A stretch of 64,000 bases of DNA from positions 620,001 to 684,000 of the forward strand of contig NZ_JBBGZW010000002.1 of NCBI RefSeq assembly GCF_037479095.1, written 5' to 3'. Made by a program: the position numbers and the translations under genes. Source of the DNA: Pantoea nemavictus (GTDB taxonomy: Bacteria; Pseudomonadota; Gammaproteobacteria; Enterobacterales; Enterobacteriaceae). The number at the start of each line of letters is the position of its first letter. Positions within the stretch are counted from its first letter, which is position 1. Positions 8,103 through 16,724 of the stretch are shown here, piece by piece. The notes beneath the pieces are model-generated. The model saw only the letters and a program-made list of their open reading frames with translations, was not told the DNA's origin and did no database searches.

Positions 8103-9326
8103 TTCACTGTAATCAGTGATCACATTTTAATCTTTCAGGTTATTTCGCTCAGAAATGAATCGCTGGTTCTTTCTTCGTTACGTAAAGATTCACTGTAATC
8201 AGCAACTGGATTCTTACTTTTGCTGCTTTAAAGAAAAGACAGAGGAGGGCGATTACGACTGAAATAGGCCAATCATTCACTGTAATCAGCAAAGGTTATC
8301 AGCTGAAAGCTAACGTTCACTGCAATCAGTAAAAGGTTTACTGTAATCAGTAATTCTCCGATAAAGATTCACTGTAATCAGGAGATCTCATTTGTTCTTT
8401 CCGTTCTGGAACATACGCTACGGTTTAACCTTGACCAACCGAGCGTTCACTGTAATCAGCACATTTGGATGGTAACGAGCTAAAGGCAGTAAACATTCAC
8501 TGTAATCAGCAAAATGGCTTGAGCGCCATTCCAGCAAACATTCACTGTAATCAGTGGATAACCTCTTGGCTTGGTTTAACGTTCACTGTAATCAGTAACT
8601 TAAATCGGAAAGATGAGCTGGGCATTCACTGTAATCAGTAAATGTTATGACGCGAGGAAGAACATTCACTGTAATCAGTAGAAGTGAATTTGCTTCTTAT
8701 AAGGAGTGTTCACTGTAATCAGTAGGGCATCTTCTGGCAGTCTGCATCAGAGAATGTAATGCCGGAAAAAGGATGCTGCGCTTCGTGCGTGCGTTGAGTG
8801 AAACATTCACTGTAATCAGTACGCACTTCACTTTTATTCGGTCAGATTAACTCGGGGTTTTGGTATTGGTGTTCACTGTAATCAGTAAACTTACCACGAG
8901 AAACTCAGCCGGGAACGTTCACTGTATTCAGTAAAACGGATGCAATTCCGATGATGGTTATTTTGCTTCAAATCCGGATAGGGCAGGGGAGGAGAGACAA
9001 ACCTTCACTGTAATCAGTGGCAGCGTGACGTTGTTTTAAAATGACACTTTAGTCCTTAATAGAGTGCTTCAACTACGTTCACTGTAATAAGCAGACGAGC
9101 CCAACGTTCACTGTAATCAGTGTTGTGACCAACCCTGTCACTTTTACTGTTCGTATCAACAGGATAAATGCTGATTACAATGAACGCTGACAACAAAAGC
9201 AATAAAAAGATAGTTTTTTCAAAAATTTACAACTAAACGTTCACTGTAATCAGGAATACTTTAAGTCTACGTCATTCACTGCAATCAGCATAACTACTAG
9301 TGGTATTTGACGTTCACTGTGAACAG
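8103..9326 (+). repeat. Iteron array, 22 forward copies of TTCACTGTAATCAG
   Basis: Sixteen perfect copies start at 8103, 8189, 8276, 8368, 8446, 8496, 8541, 8582, 8625, 8665, 8709, 8806, 8872, 9004, 9107 and 9240. Variant copies start at 8316, 8337, 8918, 9078, 9275 and 9313. From 8496 to 8709 the spacing is 40-45 bases, about four helical turns, and several others are 86-87 bases apart. Many copies continue with TA or GTA. Such repeats bind the Rep initiator and limit copy number by titration and pairing. Confidence 0.92.
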
Positions 9327-9595
9327 TAGAATAAGGATATAAGCCTGTATGACGTGATGCAGAACCGCCCTTGTAAGTACTCACTATCACTAATCATCAA
9401 TGAAAACGTGGATTCTTTGAAATGATATTCTTACGATGAATGGGATGTGGCAATGAGTTGCTGATTACAGTGAACACTACTGATTACAGTGAATGCCGCG
9501 AGGATTGCTGATTACAGTGAATGAAGGGGAAAAAGCAGGTGTCACTTTTGCTCAAAAAGTGACACCGCTGATGGGCGATTACTGATTACAGTGAA
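9171..9595 (-). repeat. Reverse-oriented iterons next to repA
   Basis: CTGATTACAGTGAA, the reverse of the array unit, occurs perfectly at 9461-9474, 9480-9493, 9508-9521 and 9582-9595, with one variant at 9171-9184. The switch in orientation occurs around 9330-9460, between the large array and the repA 3' end. Confidence 0.9.
9538..9578 (-). terminator. Terminator of repA
   Basis: Perfect 12-base arms GGTGTCACTTTT (9538-9549) and AAAAGTGACACC (9555-9566) surround a five-base loop. On the minus strand the hairpin is followed by TGCTTTTTCCCC. It lies just beyond the repA stop, with one iteron between them. Confidence 0.65.
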
Positions 9596-9604
9596 CAGAG
9601 CGCA

Positions 9605-10534
9605 TCACTCTTCAAACTCGATATCTTCCAGCGAATCGATGCTTTCAAGATTGCTAATGCCATCAAGTTTTGGTGTTCTGCTATGAATGATAAAAAACAC
9701 CGAGCGGCCACGTTTCACTTCCGAGTAGTCGAGATAGCCAATCTCTTTCAGTTGCTCCATTGCACGTCGAACCACGTGATTCTGCGTTGTAGTCTTAGAA
9801 CCAAGATTGAGTCGCATACGCAAACGAGCAAGTGAAATCGGCGCGGGGTTCGTCGGCAGACTTTCAAGATAGGTGTATAACGCTTGCGCCGACTCTTTGC
9901 GTTTGAGGCGTGAAATCGCACGCAGCTGTAACAACACCTTGTGGTCAAAGTTATACAGTTCAAATAGCTTTGGATCGGCCTGGATTCGCACCAGATCCTT
10001 CTCACGATCGTAATACGCCGATTGCACAAGGTGAGTGTGATAGGCTTTGCCATTACCTTCAAAGGATAACGTGTTGGTTGCGATGCGTCGCAAAGAAGCA
10101 TCTAAACGCTTACGTAGCGCTGCTGACGAGTTCGCTGACGGGATCCCGCACATCTTAACAAAATCGATGAACGGCAGCGTCACGGTATCGCCCTTTGAGG
10201 GATAACGCGAGAAAGACTGAATGATGCCAGCCCAGGTTTTGAAATCATTATCCATATCCAGCCTTGCGCCGGTAATGGTAATCTTTTCATAGCCTTCAGA
10301 CTTCACCAGTGAAAGGTTCTTCAACTCTTTTGTCGCATCTGTCGATGCCATCGCACCGGACTTACCGCGCGCAGTTGATTTCAATGTAGGAACAAACAGA
10401 CCCAGGCGCATCAAAGCGACCGGTTGTACGGTGTTATTTTTATTTGGGTGCAGTTGAATAACTTCACCACTGTTTTTTGTCACCGACAGAAAAGGCTCGA
10501 GTAACGCCTTGTTTTCACTCTCTTTATCTGCCAT
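9605..10534 (-). CDS. repA: RepA replication initiator, P1/RepFIB-like (Rep_3 superfamily)
   Basis: The 309-residue protein aligns by eye with P1 RepA, sharing [13 protein letters not shown] (about 33-45), [15 protein letters not shown], a VLLQLRA block, [22 protein letters not shown] and [12 protein letters not shown]. Rep_3 initiators contain two winged helices that bind iterons as monomers to open the origin and as dimers to repress their own gene. The first 30 residues and the acidic C-terminal tail ([13 protein letters not shown]) extend beyond the P1 protein. Downstream are reverse iterons and a hairpin; upstream are degenerate iterons and a GATC cluster, so the gene is placed as in P1: origin, repA, inc, par. 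Only a modest AGG precedes the ATG at 10534. Confidence 0.93.
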   Translation of the reverse strand: MADKESENKALLEPFLSVTKNSGEVIQLHPNKNNTVQPVALMRLGLFVPTLKSTARGKSGAMASTDATKELKNLSLVKSEGYEKITITGARLDMDNDFKTWAGIIQSFSRYPSKGDTVTLPFIDFVKMCGIPSANSSAALRKRLDASLRRIATNTLSFEGNGKAYHTHLVQSAYYDREKDLVRIQADPKLFELYNFDHKVLLQLRAISRLKRKESAQALYTYLESLPTNPAPISLARLRMRLNLGSKTTTQNHVVRRAMEQLKEIGYLDYSEVKRGRSVFFIIHSRTPKLDGISNLESIDSLEDIEFEE

Positions 10535-10574
10535 AGCCTGAGATCTTCATTCTGTGGATGAAAAGGGTCGTTTT

Positions 10575-10673
10575 CTGATTACAGTGAACATTAACACTGT
10601 TTATAGTGAACATTCTACTCTCTATAGTGAATAAACTACTGACTACAGTGGACACTTTACTCATTATAGTGAA
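10575..10673 (-). repeat. Origin-proximal iterons upstream of repA
   Basis: One perfect CTGATTACAGTGAA at 10575-10588 is followed by four degenerate copies at 10597-10610, 10618-10631, 10639-10652 and 10660-10673, spaced at 21-22 bases, two helical turns. The tight phasing differs from the loose array beyond repA and matches origin or repA-promoter iterons. Expression of repA must start within or next to them, so autorepression is likely. Confidence 0.8.
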
Positions 10674-10676
10674 CGC

Positions 10677-10800
10677 GATCACCTTCTGAGGCCTTGTGGG
10701 GTGCGGCCTGCGACGATCGGGGATCTCTTAGGATCTCTTTAAGATCTCTATATGATCTTTCTTTAAGATCTATTCACTGTATAACTGAATAACATCAGTT
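10677..10800. other. oriR: Predicted replication origin with phased Dam sites
   Basis: GATC sites start at 10677, 10715, 10722, 10732, 10743, 10754 and 10767; the last five are 10-13 bases apart, about one helical turn, inside an A+T-rich stretch of repeated TTAAGATCT-like units. This resembles P1 oriR, where methylated GATC heptamers mark the melting region beside the iterons. TGTGGATGA at 10553-10561 is a one-mismatch DnaA box on the other side of the iterons. Confidence 0.72.
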
Positions 10801-11014
10801 CTGAAGCGGCTTGCACCCCTTAAAACACCTAAAACACCTTCATCGCGTCAACATACCTTTCGATCCCTTAAAACCATCAGTTCCTGGCAAGGAAGATCCT
10901 TCCACTTCTCCTGATGTGAGCAACTTCCTCATTATTATTCATTTTAAAGAAACTTCTGTCGAGCGTAAGGTAAACACCATTGAGCATCACTTCACTAAGG
11001 CAGAGGACATTTCC
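10801..11014. other. Leader between the origin and sad
   Basis: About 210 bases with no convincing gene. The dehydrogenase frame is open back to 10811, but that part lacks family similarity. A small GGAAGATCCTTCC hairpin occurs near 10890. A promoter is likely near the A+T-rich stretch at 10930-10950, but I cannot define its boxes. Confidence 0.4.
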
Positions 11015-12391
11015 ATGACTGACAACGTTATTTCTCGCAATCCGACCAACGGCGAAATCATTGCGACCTATCCGCTGCAAAGCCCAGCTCAGCTTCAATC
11101 TGCACTGCAAGAAAGCGCAAATGCATTCGCTGAATGGCGTTACACCGCAATGCCACAACGTGTAAAAGTATTGCGTCAGCTGTCAGAGCAAATTCGTCAG
11201 CGTCAGGATGAGCTGGCAACAATGGCCACACTGGAAATGGGCAAGCCCATCGCTCAGGCGCGCGCTGAAGTTCTTAAGTGCGCCAACCTTTGTGACTGGT
11301 ACGCAGAGCATGGTCCCGCGATCCTCGCCGACAAACCGACGCTGGTAGAAAATCAGCAGGCATGGCAGTCATTTCGACCGCTAGGTGTGATCCTCGCAGT
11401 CATGCCGTGGAACTTCCCTTATTGGCAAGTGCTGCGTGGCGCAGTGAGCATGCTGCTGGCCGGTAATACCTATGTGCTAAAACATGCGCCAAGCGTCATG
11501 GGATCAGCGAATCTGATGACTTCACTGTTTGATGCGACCGATCTGCCAAAAGGTGGATTCACCGTAATTAACGTCGACAACGATGGTGTCTCTGCCGCGA
11601 TCAAGGATCCGCGCATTGCCGCGGTAGCGGTCACCGGCAGCGTACGTGCTGGTGGCGCAATTGCAGCACAAGCCGGTGCGGTACTAAAGAAAACGGTATT
11701 AGAGTTGGGCGGCGCGGATCCTTTCATTGTACTGGCAGATGCAGACCTCGATGCTGCAGTGGCCTCAGCGGTCACAGGACGCTACCAGAACACCGGACAG
11801 GTCTGCATGGCAGCCAAGCGCTTCATCATTGAAGAAAGCGTCGCAGAAGCGTTTGAGGCGCGTTTCAGCGCAGCGGTTCAGGCACTGAAGATCGGCGATC
11901 CTTTAGATGAAGAAACCTACATCGGCCCAATGGCGCGTTACGATCTGCGCGATGAACTCGATAATCAGGTTCAGCAAACCATCAGAGAAGGTGCGCGTTT
12001 AGTGTTAGGTGGTCATAAGATCGATGGCGTTGGTAACTATTACGCTCCAACGATCCTTGCAGATGTCACGCCAGCCATGACCGCTTTCCAGCAGGAAATT
12101 TTTGGCCCAGTTGCCGCAATTACCGTAGCGCGAGATGCGCAGCACGCGCTTGAACTGGCCAATAACAGCGAATTCGGCCTGAGCGCCACGGTGTGGAGTA
12201 GTAATGAAGCCGTTGCTAATGAACTGGCAGAAAAGCTGGAAACTGGCGCGGTCTTCATCAACGGCAATGGCGCATCGGATCCGCGTGTCGCTATTGGTGG
12301 CGTGAAGAAAAGCGGCTATGGCCGTGAGCTATCAAGTTTTGGTGTCCATGAGTTCTGTAACATTCAAACCGTGTGGAAAAACCGCCGTTAA
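11015..12391 (+). CDS. sad: NAD(P)-dependent succinate-semialdehyde dehydrogenase (Sad/YneI type)
   Basis: The 458-residue aldehyde dehydrogenase matches E. coli Sad (about 462 residues) in many blocks: ANLCDWYAEHGPAIL, MPWNFPYWQVLRGAV, VLKHAPSVMG, VTGSVRAGGAIAAQAGA and the ending HEFCNIQTVWKNRR. The general base Glu230 (LELGG) and nucleophile Cys264 (NTGQVC) are present. The enzyme oxidises succinate semialdehyde to succinate, the last step of GABA and related degradation. The ATG at 11015 has GAGG upstream and matches the family N-terminus (NPTNGEIIATYP); an in-frame ATG at 10811 would add 68 unrelated residues. No GABA aminotransferase is nearby, so it appears to act as a stand-alone accessory copy. 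A GC-rich hairpin follows at 12400. Confidence 0.92.
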   Translation: MTDNVISRNPTNGEIIATYPLQSPAQLQSALQESANAFAEWRYTAMPQRVKVLRQLSEQIRQRQDELATMATLEMGKPIAQARAEVLKCANLCDWYAEHGPAILADKPTLVENQQAWQSFRPLGVILAVMPWNFPYWQVLRGAVSMLLAGNTYVLKHAPSVMGSANLMTSLFDATDLPKGGFTVINVDNDGVSAAIKDPRIAAVAVTGSVRAGGAIAAQAGAVLKKTVLELGGADPFIVLADADLDAAVASAVTGRYQNTGQVCMAAKRFIIEESVAEAFEARFSAAVQALKIGDPLDEETYIGPMARYDLRDELDNQVQQTIREGARLVLGGHKIDGVGNYYAPTILADVTPAMTAFQQEIFGPVAAITVARDAQHALELANNSEFGLSATVWSSNEAVANELAEKLETGAVFINGNGASDPRVAIGGVKKSGYGRELSSFGVHEFCNIQTVWKNRR

Positions 12392-12399
12392 TTATCCAG

Positions 12400-12424
12400 G
12401 GGCGCGTTAACCGCGCCCTTACTC
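12400..12424 (+). terminator. Hairpin terminator after sad
   Basis: GGGCGCG (12400-12406) pairs with CGCGCCC (12412-12418), nine bases beyond the stop codon. The following T-run is short (TTACT), so efficiency is uncertain. Confidence 0.6.
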
Positions 12425-12478
12425 CTGCCTGCATCCCGCCTAAGACCGTTACACACCCGTTAAAATGTTGTGGACCAG

Positions 12479-12523
12479 TTCAAAAAATCCACCAGTGGTA
12501 TTATAAAGGTATTACATCTGGTG
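12479..12523 (+). promoter_or_regulatory. yegT promoter with candidate YegW operator
   Basis: TTCAAA at 12479-12484 and TATAAA at 12502-12507 are 17 bases apart. Over the -10 region lie a direct repeat GGTATTA (12497-12503 and 12508-12514, 11-base period) and an outer inverted pair CACCAG (12490-12495) and CTGGTG (12518-12523). A GntR/HutC repressor site is a reasonable inference, since the locus encodes YegW. Confidence 0.5.
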
Positions 12524-12561
12524 TTAGATTTTCCCCACCTACACCGGGGAGTCCAATTTAA

Positions 12562-13836
12562 ATGAAAACAACAATCCCAAAACTGTCATTCATGATGTTT
12601 CTTCAATGGTTTATCTGGGGCGCATGGTTTGTGCCGCTCTGGGCATTTCTCAGCAAAAACGGCTTCTCGCCGGTTGAGATCGCCTGGTGCTACGCCTGCA
12701 CCTCGATAGCTGCCATCCTGTCACCGATCCTGGTAGGATCGCTGGCCGATCGCTTCTTCCAGGCACAGAAAGTACTGTCGCTACTGACCATCGTCGGATC
12801 GATTCTGATGTTTCTTGCCGCCCAGCAAACGTATTTCAGCGGCTTCTTCCCTTTGCTGTTGCTGTATGCACTCACTTATATGCCAACCATTGCGCTCACC
12901 AACAGCATCGCTTTTTCGCATGTCGCTGATGTGGAGCGTGATTATCCCCGCATTCGTGTGATGGGGACGATTGGCTGGATCGCGTCTGGCATCATTTGCG
13001 GTTTTCTGCCGCCGCTGCTGGGATATGGCGATATCTCCGCAAGTAATGTGCCGCTATTGATCACCTCCGCCAGCTCACTGTTACTGGGCATTTTCGCACT
13101 GACACTGCCCGCAACGGAGCCAAAAAGTAGCGGAAAATTCAGCCTGCGCGTAGCGCTTGGCCTGGATGCGTTGCATTTGCTCAAAGATCGTAGCTTCCTC
13201 GTCTTCTTCATCTGTTCGTTCCTGTTCAGCATGCCGCTGGCGTTCTACTACATCTTTGCTGAAGGCTATCTGACTGAAGTCGGCTTGCCGCACGCGACCG
13301 GCTGGATGACGCTTGGACAGGTATCTGAAATCTTCTTCCTGCTGGCGCTGCCCTTCTTCATTAAGCGCTTTGGCATCGGCAAAGTGCTGCTGCTGGGGTT
13401 AACCACCGCTGCACTGCGCTATGTGTTCTTTGTGTTCGGCGGCGATCAAAACATGCTGACTTACGGTTTGCTGTTTATGGGCATTCTGCTGCATGGCGTC
13501 AGCTACGATTTCTACTTCATTACGGCCTATATCTACGTTGATAAGAAAGCGCCCGTAGCGATGCGCAATGCCGCGCAAGGTTTGATAACGCTCGCCTGCC
13601 AGGGCATCGGCAGCCTGCTCGGTTATCGTCTTGGCGGCTATCTGATGCAGGAAATGTTCGCCTATGACCAGCCGCGCAATGGCCAGACGTTCAACTGGGC
13701 GGGCATGTGGATGTTTGGCAGCGTGATGATTGTGATAATCACCATCGCCTTTATTGTGCTGTTCCGCGACGGCAAAAAACGCAGCGATGAATTGACCGCT
13801 TTTGATAACTCAGCAACTGCTGAAAGCCATAAATAA
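12562..13836 (+). CDS. yegT: Nucleoside:H+ symporter-type MFS permease (YegT)
   Basis: The 424-residue protein is a twelve-helix inner-membrane transporter of the NupG/XapB/YegT family. It begins with the characteristic KLSFMMFLQWFIWGAWFVPLW, has AFSHVADVERDYPRIRVMGTIGWI in the first half and SYDFYFITAYIYVDKKAP and MRNAAQGL in the second half. Family members import nucleosides with protons; the YegT substrate is not established. It is the first gene of yegTUV, with yegU starting 12 bases after its stop, and the set includes a ribosylglycohydrolase and a sugar kinase. Together they suggest uptake and cleavage of a ribosylated compound. GGAG lies ten bases before the ATG. Confidence 0.9.
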   Translation: MKTTIPKLSFMMFLQWFIWGAWFVPLWAFLSKNGFSPVEIAWCYACTSIAAILSPILVGSLADRFFQAQKVLSLLTIVGSILMFLAAQQTYFSGFFPLLLLYALTYMPTIALTNSIAFSHVADVERDYPRIRVMGTIGWIASGIICGFLPPLLGYGDISASNVPLLITSASSLLLGIFALTLPATEPKSSGKFSLRVALGLDALHLLKDRSFLVFFICSFLFSMPLAFYYIFAEGYLTEVGLPHATGWMTLGQVSEIFFLLALPFFIKRFGIGKVLLLGLTTAALRYVFFVFGGDQNMLTYGLLFMGILLHGVSYDFYFITAYIYVDKKAPVAMRNAAQGLITLACQGIGSLLGYRLGGYLMQEMFAYDQPRNGQTFNWAGMWMFGSVMIVIITIAFIVLFRDGKKRSDELTAFDNSATAESHK

Positions 13837-13847
13837 GAGATTTCACC

Positions 13848-14876
13848 ATGACGATGACACTGCAAGAAAAACGGATTTTAGGCGCGTTTTATGGCCAGGC
13901 GCTGGGCGATGCGATGGGCATGCCATCAGAATTATGGCCGCGATCGCGCGTGAAACAACATTTTGGCTGGATCGATCGTTTCCTGCCCGGTCCGGCAGAA
14001 AATAACGCCGCCTGTTACTTTGGACGCGCATCTTTCACTGACGATACGTCGATGGCGCTGGCATTAGCTGATGCGATCGTGACTCATCATGGCGAGATCA
14101 ATGCGGAAACCATTGGCGCGAATATTTTGCACTGGGCGGAGTCGTTTGATGCCTTCAATAAAAACGTACTGGGGCCAACATCAAAAATCGCGCTTAATGC
14201 CATGAAAGCCGGTACGCCGGTGTCGCAGCTGGAAAATAATGGTATGACCAACGGCGCGGCAATGCGCGTCTCGCCGCTCGGTTGCCTGCTACCAGCCCGT
14301 GATCTCTCCGCTTTTATTGATGCCGTCGCGCTGGCATCGAGCCCAACGCATAAATCAGATGTTGCGATTTCCGGTGCTACGGTGATTGCCTGGGCGGTGT
14401 CGCGCGCTATTGATGGCGCTAGCTGGGCAACCATCTGCGATGAACTACCAGCCGTCGCGCGTACGGCGCAGGAAAAGCGCGTGACTACCTTTAGCGCGTC
14501 AATGGCGGCGCGTCTGGAGCTGGCGTTGGGCGTGGTTAAGCAGGGCAGGGGCGTGGAATCCAGCATGCAGCAGATTTACGATCTGGTCGGCACCGGCACC
14601 AGCACTATTGAATCGGTACCGGCAGCGATTGCCATGGTGGAGCTGGCAGAAACCGATCCTAATCGCTGTGCGATTCTCTGCGCTAACCTCGGCGGCGATA
14701 CCGACACGATTGGCGCGATGGCGGTGGCTATTTGCGGCGCGTTACACGGTATCGATAGCATTGATACTGAGCTGAAAGCCGAACTTGATGCCGCTAACGC
14801 ACTGGATTTCACGCGCTACAGCCAAGCCTTTCTCGTTTTCCGCCAGCAGCGCGAGGCCGCTTATGCTGACGCCTGA
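13848..14876 (+). CDS. yegU: ADP-ribosylglycohydrolase family protein (YegU)
   Basis: The 342-residue protein has the metal-binding pattern of DraG-like hydrolases: GQALGDAMGMPSE at about 16-28, FTDDTSMALALADA with Asp65 and Asp66, and GGDTDTIGA at 282-290. Those aspartates bind the Mg2+ pair that activates water against the N- or O-ribosyl bond. YegU proteins are assigned to this family by sequence; the substrate may be a small ribosylated nucleoside rather than ADP-ribosylated protein, given the YegT transporter and the YegV kinase. It overlaps yegV by 14 bases, a sign of translational coupling. AAGAGA lies seven bases upstream of the ATG. Confidence 0.9.
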   Translation: MTMTLQEKRILGAFYGQALGDAMGMPSELWPRSRVKQHFGWIDRFLPGPAENNAACYFGRASFTDDTSMALALADAIVTHHGEINAETIGANILHWAESFDAFNKNVLGPTSKIALNAMKAGTPVSQLENNGMTNGAAMRVSPLGCLLPARDLSAFIDAVALASSPTHKSDVAISGATVIAWAVSRAIDGASWATICDELPAVARTAQEKRVTTFSASMAARLELALGVVKQGRGVESSMQQIYDLVGTGTSTIESVPAAIAMVELAETDPNRCAILCANLGGDTDTIGAMAVAICGALHGIDSIDTELKAELDAANALDFTRYSQAFLVFRQQREAAYADA

Positions 14877-15843
14877 CGATTTGCAGCGGCTTGAAGCGCA
14901 CCTGCCGGTGTGCGTAATTGGTGCGGCAGTGGTGGATGTGATTGCCGATGCGTACTCGTTGCCGCATCGCGGCAGCGATATCGAGCTCCACCAGCAGGGC
15001 GTCAATGTAGGCGGCTGTGCATTGAATGTAGCGATTGCGCTGCATCGACTCGCTATTCCATCAACCAACGCGCTGCCGCTCGGCAATGGCATCTGGGCGA
15101 GCATCGTGCGGCAGAAGCTAACGGAATACGGGATTCACAGCGTACTGGAAACAGCGAAAGGCGATAACGGTTGGTGCCTGGCATTAGTTGAACCGGATGG
15201 CGAGCGCACCTTTCTTTCAGTAAGCGGCGTGGAAAACCAGTGGGATGCTGCACTGCTCAGCTCGCTGCCGCAGCCGGCTAATCGCTGGATCTACCTTTCA
15301 GGTTATCAACTCACCAGCAAAAGCGGTGAAGTGCTGATCGATTGGCTGGAGCAGCAAACTCAGCCCTATCAGCTGCTGGTGGATTTTGGACCACGGCTGG
15401 CTGATATCGCTAATACACATTTTGATCGCATTATGGCCTGCCATCCACTGATTACAGTGAACAGACAGGAAGCAGAACTGCTGTGGCATGAACGTCTCGA
15501 TGAGCATCAAGCCTTTGATGTGCAGCAGTTAATGACGCGCTGGCAGCAGCGTTTTGATGCTGCGCTGGTGGTGCGGCTTGATAGCGAAGGTGCGGGTTTC
15601 GTTGACGCTGACGCTCAGGGCTGGATACCGGCGCTGCCGACTCAGGTCGTTGACACCATTGGTGCAGGCGACAGCCACGCTGGTGGTCTATTGGCGGGAT
15701 TGGCTTCAGGTTGGTCGCTGGCGAAGAGCGTCGCGCTGGGCAACATCGTCGCATCTTATGTGGTTTCACAACGCGGCGGCGACTGCGCGCCTGATCGCGC
15801 CACGTTAAGCAACTATTGGCAGCAGCGCCTTACTCAGCAATAA
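14863..15843 (+). CDS. yegV: PfkB-family sugar/nucleoside kinase (YegV)
   Basis: The protein has 326 residues from the ATG at 14863, close to E. coli YegV. It shows the ribokinase fold signatures VNVGGCALNVAIALHRL (about 45-61, substrate-binding glycines) and DTIGAGDSHAGG near 264-275, where the last aspartate of GAGD is the catalytic base. It probably phosphorylates the sugar or nucleoside released by YegU. I chose 14863 because the family N-terminus (LPVCVIGAAVVDV) follows directly; the frame stays open upstream inside yegU. A perfect RepA-iteron sequence lies within the gene at 15448-15461. Its 3' end overlaps the convergent yegW gene by 14 bases. Confidence 0.9.
   Translation: MLTPDDLQRLEAHLPVCVIGAAVVDVIADAYSLPHRGSDIELHQQGVNVGGCALNVAIALHRLAIPSTNALPLGNGIWASIVRQKLTEYGIHSVLETAKGDNGWCLALVEPDGERTFLSVSGVENQWDAALLSSLPQPANRWIYLSGYQLTSKSGEVLIDWLEQQTQPYQLLVDFGPRLADIANTHFDRIMACHPLITVNRQEAELLWHERLDEHQAFDVQQLMTRWQQRFDAALVVRLDSEGAGFVDADAQGWIPALPTQVVDTIGAGDSHAGGLLAGLASGWSLAKSVALGNIVASYVVSQRGGDCAPDRATLSNYWQQRLTQQ
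15448..15461 (-). repeat. Stray perfect iteron inside yegV
   Basis: CTGATTACAGTGAA, identical to the repA-side iterons, occurs here within codons for P-L-I-T-V-N. It is 4.8 kb from the nearest array copy and is the only other exact copy I found in the window. Confidence 0.8.
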
Positions 15844-16585
15844 ACACATACATGTCGCTACGACAGTAGCTAATGCTGTACTCCAGCGGATTGCCCTGCG
15901 CATCCAACGCCAGCTGCTTAATAACCAAAATGGGTACGTTGTCGGGCAAGGCGATCTGCTGCTGGAGCGCCTCATCAGGCATGCGAGCACTCACTCTACT
16001 TTGCGATTTCACCGGCAGGATTTGCTGCTGGTGGAAATAGTCGTAAAGCGAAATACCAATCTCATCTACATCAGCGATCAAGCGCGCCGGCACCCAGGAT
16101 TCTTCAACGGACACCGCCTGTTGATCAACATAGCGAATTCGCTTCAGCAGAAAAACCTCACTGCCTATACTCACGCCCAGCTTACCGGCAATTTCGGCGC
16201 TACAGTGGATTTTACTTTTGTTAATCCACACCGTATCCGGCTTCTTACCGCGTAATACCGCTTGTTGCGACAAACCTTTCGGCTCTTTCAGTGAATACTC
16301 AAACTGGCTGCAAATCTGCGTGCCGTAGCCGCGTGAGCGCAGCACCACCCCCTCTTTTTCCAGTGCATCCATGGCCTTACGGACCGTAATACGCGAAATA
16401 CTCAGCGATTGACTGAATTCGCGTTCACTCGGCAGGATCTCTTCATGCACCAGCACGCCATCGCGCACCGCATCTTTAATCGCGCTAGCGAAGCGTTTGT
16501 ACAGCGGCGTGCGGCTCTCATCGGCAAGGGTAGAAGTAAGCCGCGAAAATAGTGCTGTTGGGTCGGTCATAGCAGGTTGGTTCAC
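15830..16585 (-). CDS. yegW: GntR/HutC-family repressor (YegW)
   Basis: The 251-residue protein has an N-terminal winged helix (about 28-95: PLYKRFASAIKDAV, LPSEREFSQSLSISRITVRKAMDAL, VVLRSRGYGTQI) and a C-terminal UTRA ligand domain (about 110-245: LLKRIRYVDQQAVSVEESWVP, ending EYSISYCRSDMYVF). HutC proteins repress transport and catabolic genes until a ligand binds the UTRA fold. It faces yegTUV convergently and overlaps yegV by 14 bases, as a local regulator of that set. The start is GTG at 16585, preceded by GGATTGA; an internal ATG at 16570 has a poor ribosome site. The likely target is the repeat-rich promoter at 12479-12523. Confidence 0.88.
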   Translation of the reverse strand: MNQPAMTDPTALFSRLTSTLADESRTPLYKRFASAIKDAVRDGVLVHEEILPSEREFSQSLSISRITVRKAMDALEKEGVVLRSRGYGTQICSQFEYSLKEPKGLSQQAVLRGKKPDTVWINKSKIHCSAEIAGKLGVSIGSEVFLLKRIRYVDQQAVSVEESWVPARLIADVDEIGISLYDYFHQQQILPVKSQSRVSARMPDEALQQQIALPDNVPILVIKQLALDAQGNPLEYSISYCRSDMYVFIAE

Positions 16586-16685
16586 TCAATCCGGTAAGCG
16601 GCAGAACGCTATGATACTGACTTTTTGCGGCGGGCGAAGTATTCGATCAGCATGGATATCACGAATAAATGCTTTAAAAACAATA

Positions 16686-16706
16686 AAAGCCCCTTTGGGG
16701 CTTTTC
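16686..16706. terminator. Rho-independent terminator after the tautomerase gene
   Basis: AAAAGCCCC, a TTT-containing loop and GGGGCTTTT form a symmetric hairpin flanked by A- and T-rich ends. It lies 18 bases beyond the minus-strand tautomerase stop codon and could act on either strand. Confidence 0.85.
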
Positions 16707-16724
16707 ATAATGCGAAACTCAAAA

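Larger units (their letters stand above)
8019..9604. other. inc: Gene-free incompatibility/copy-control region
   Basis: About 1.6 kb between parA and repA holds no credible gene; the only open frame over 80 codons (7935-8198) is crossed by iterons and overlaps parA and its operator. The region consists of RepA-type iterons (annotated separately), an AT-rich stretch at about 9190-9235 and the repA terminator. Position and composition match the incA control locus of P1, but the region is much larger. Confidence 0.75.

Noticed and set aside
7935..8198. Open frame of 87 codons between parA and the iterons
   Set aside because: It overlaps the parA start and operator, contains iterons and has no ribosome site or recognisable sequence.
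8103..9326. Possible CRISPR array
   Set aside because: The 14-base unit is too short, the intervals vary from 7 to over 100 bases, copies occur on both strands and no cas gene is present. The units match Rep iterons by position and form.
10811..11014. N-terminal extension of the succinate-semialdehyde dehydrogenase
   Set aside because: The 68 extra residues lack family similarity, while the ATG at 11015 has a ribosome site and matches the normal start.
13840..13850. GATTTCACC parS-like box before yegU
   Set aside because: A single A-box-like heptamer without partner boxes; the same chance string occurs before vgrG at 44437. Both are ordinary leader sequence.
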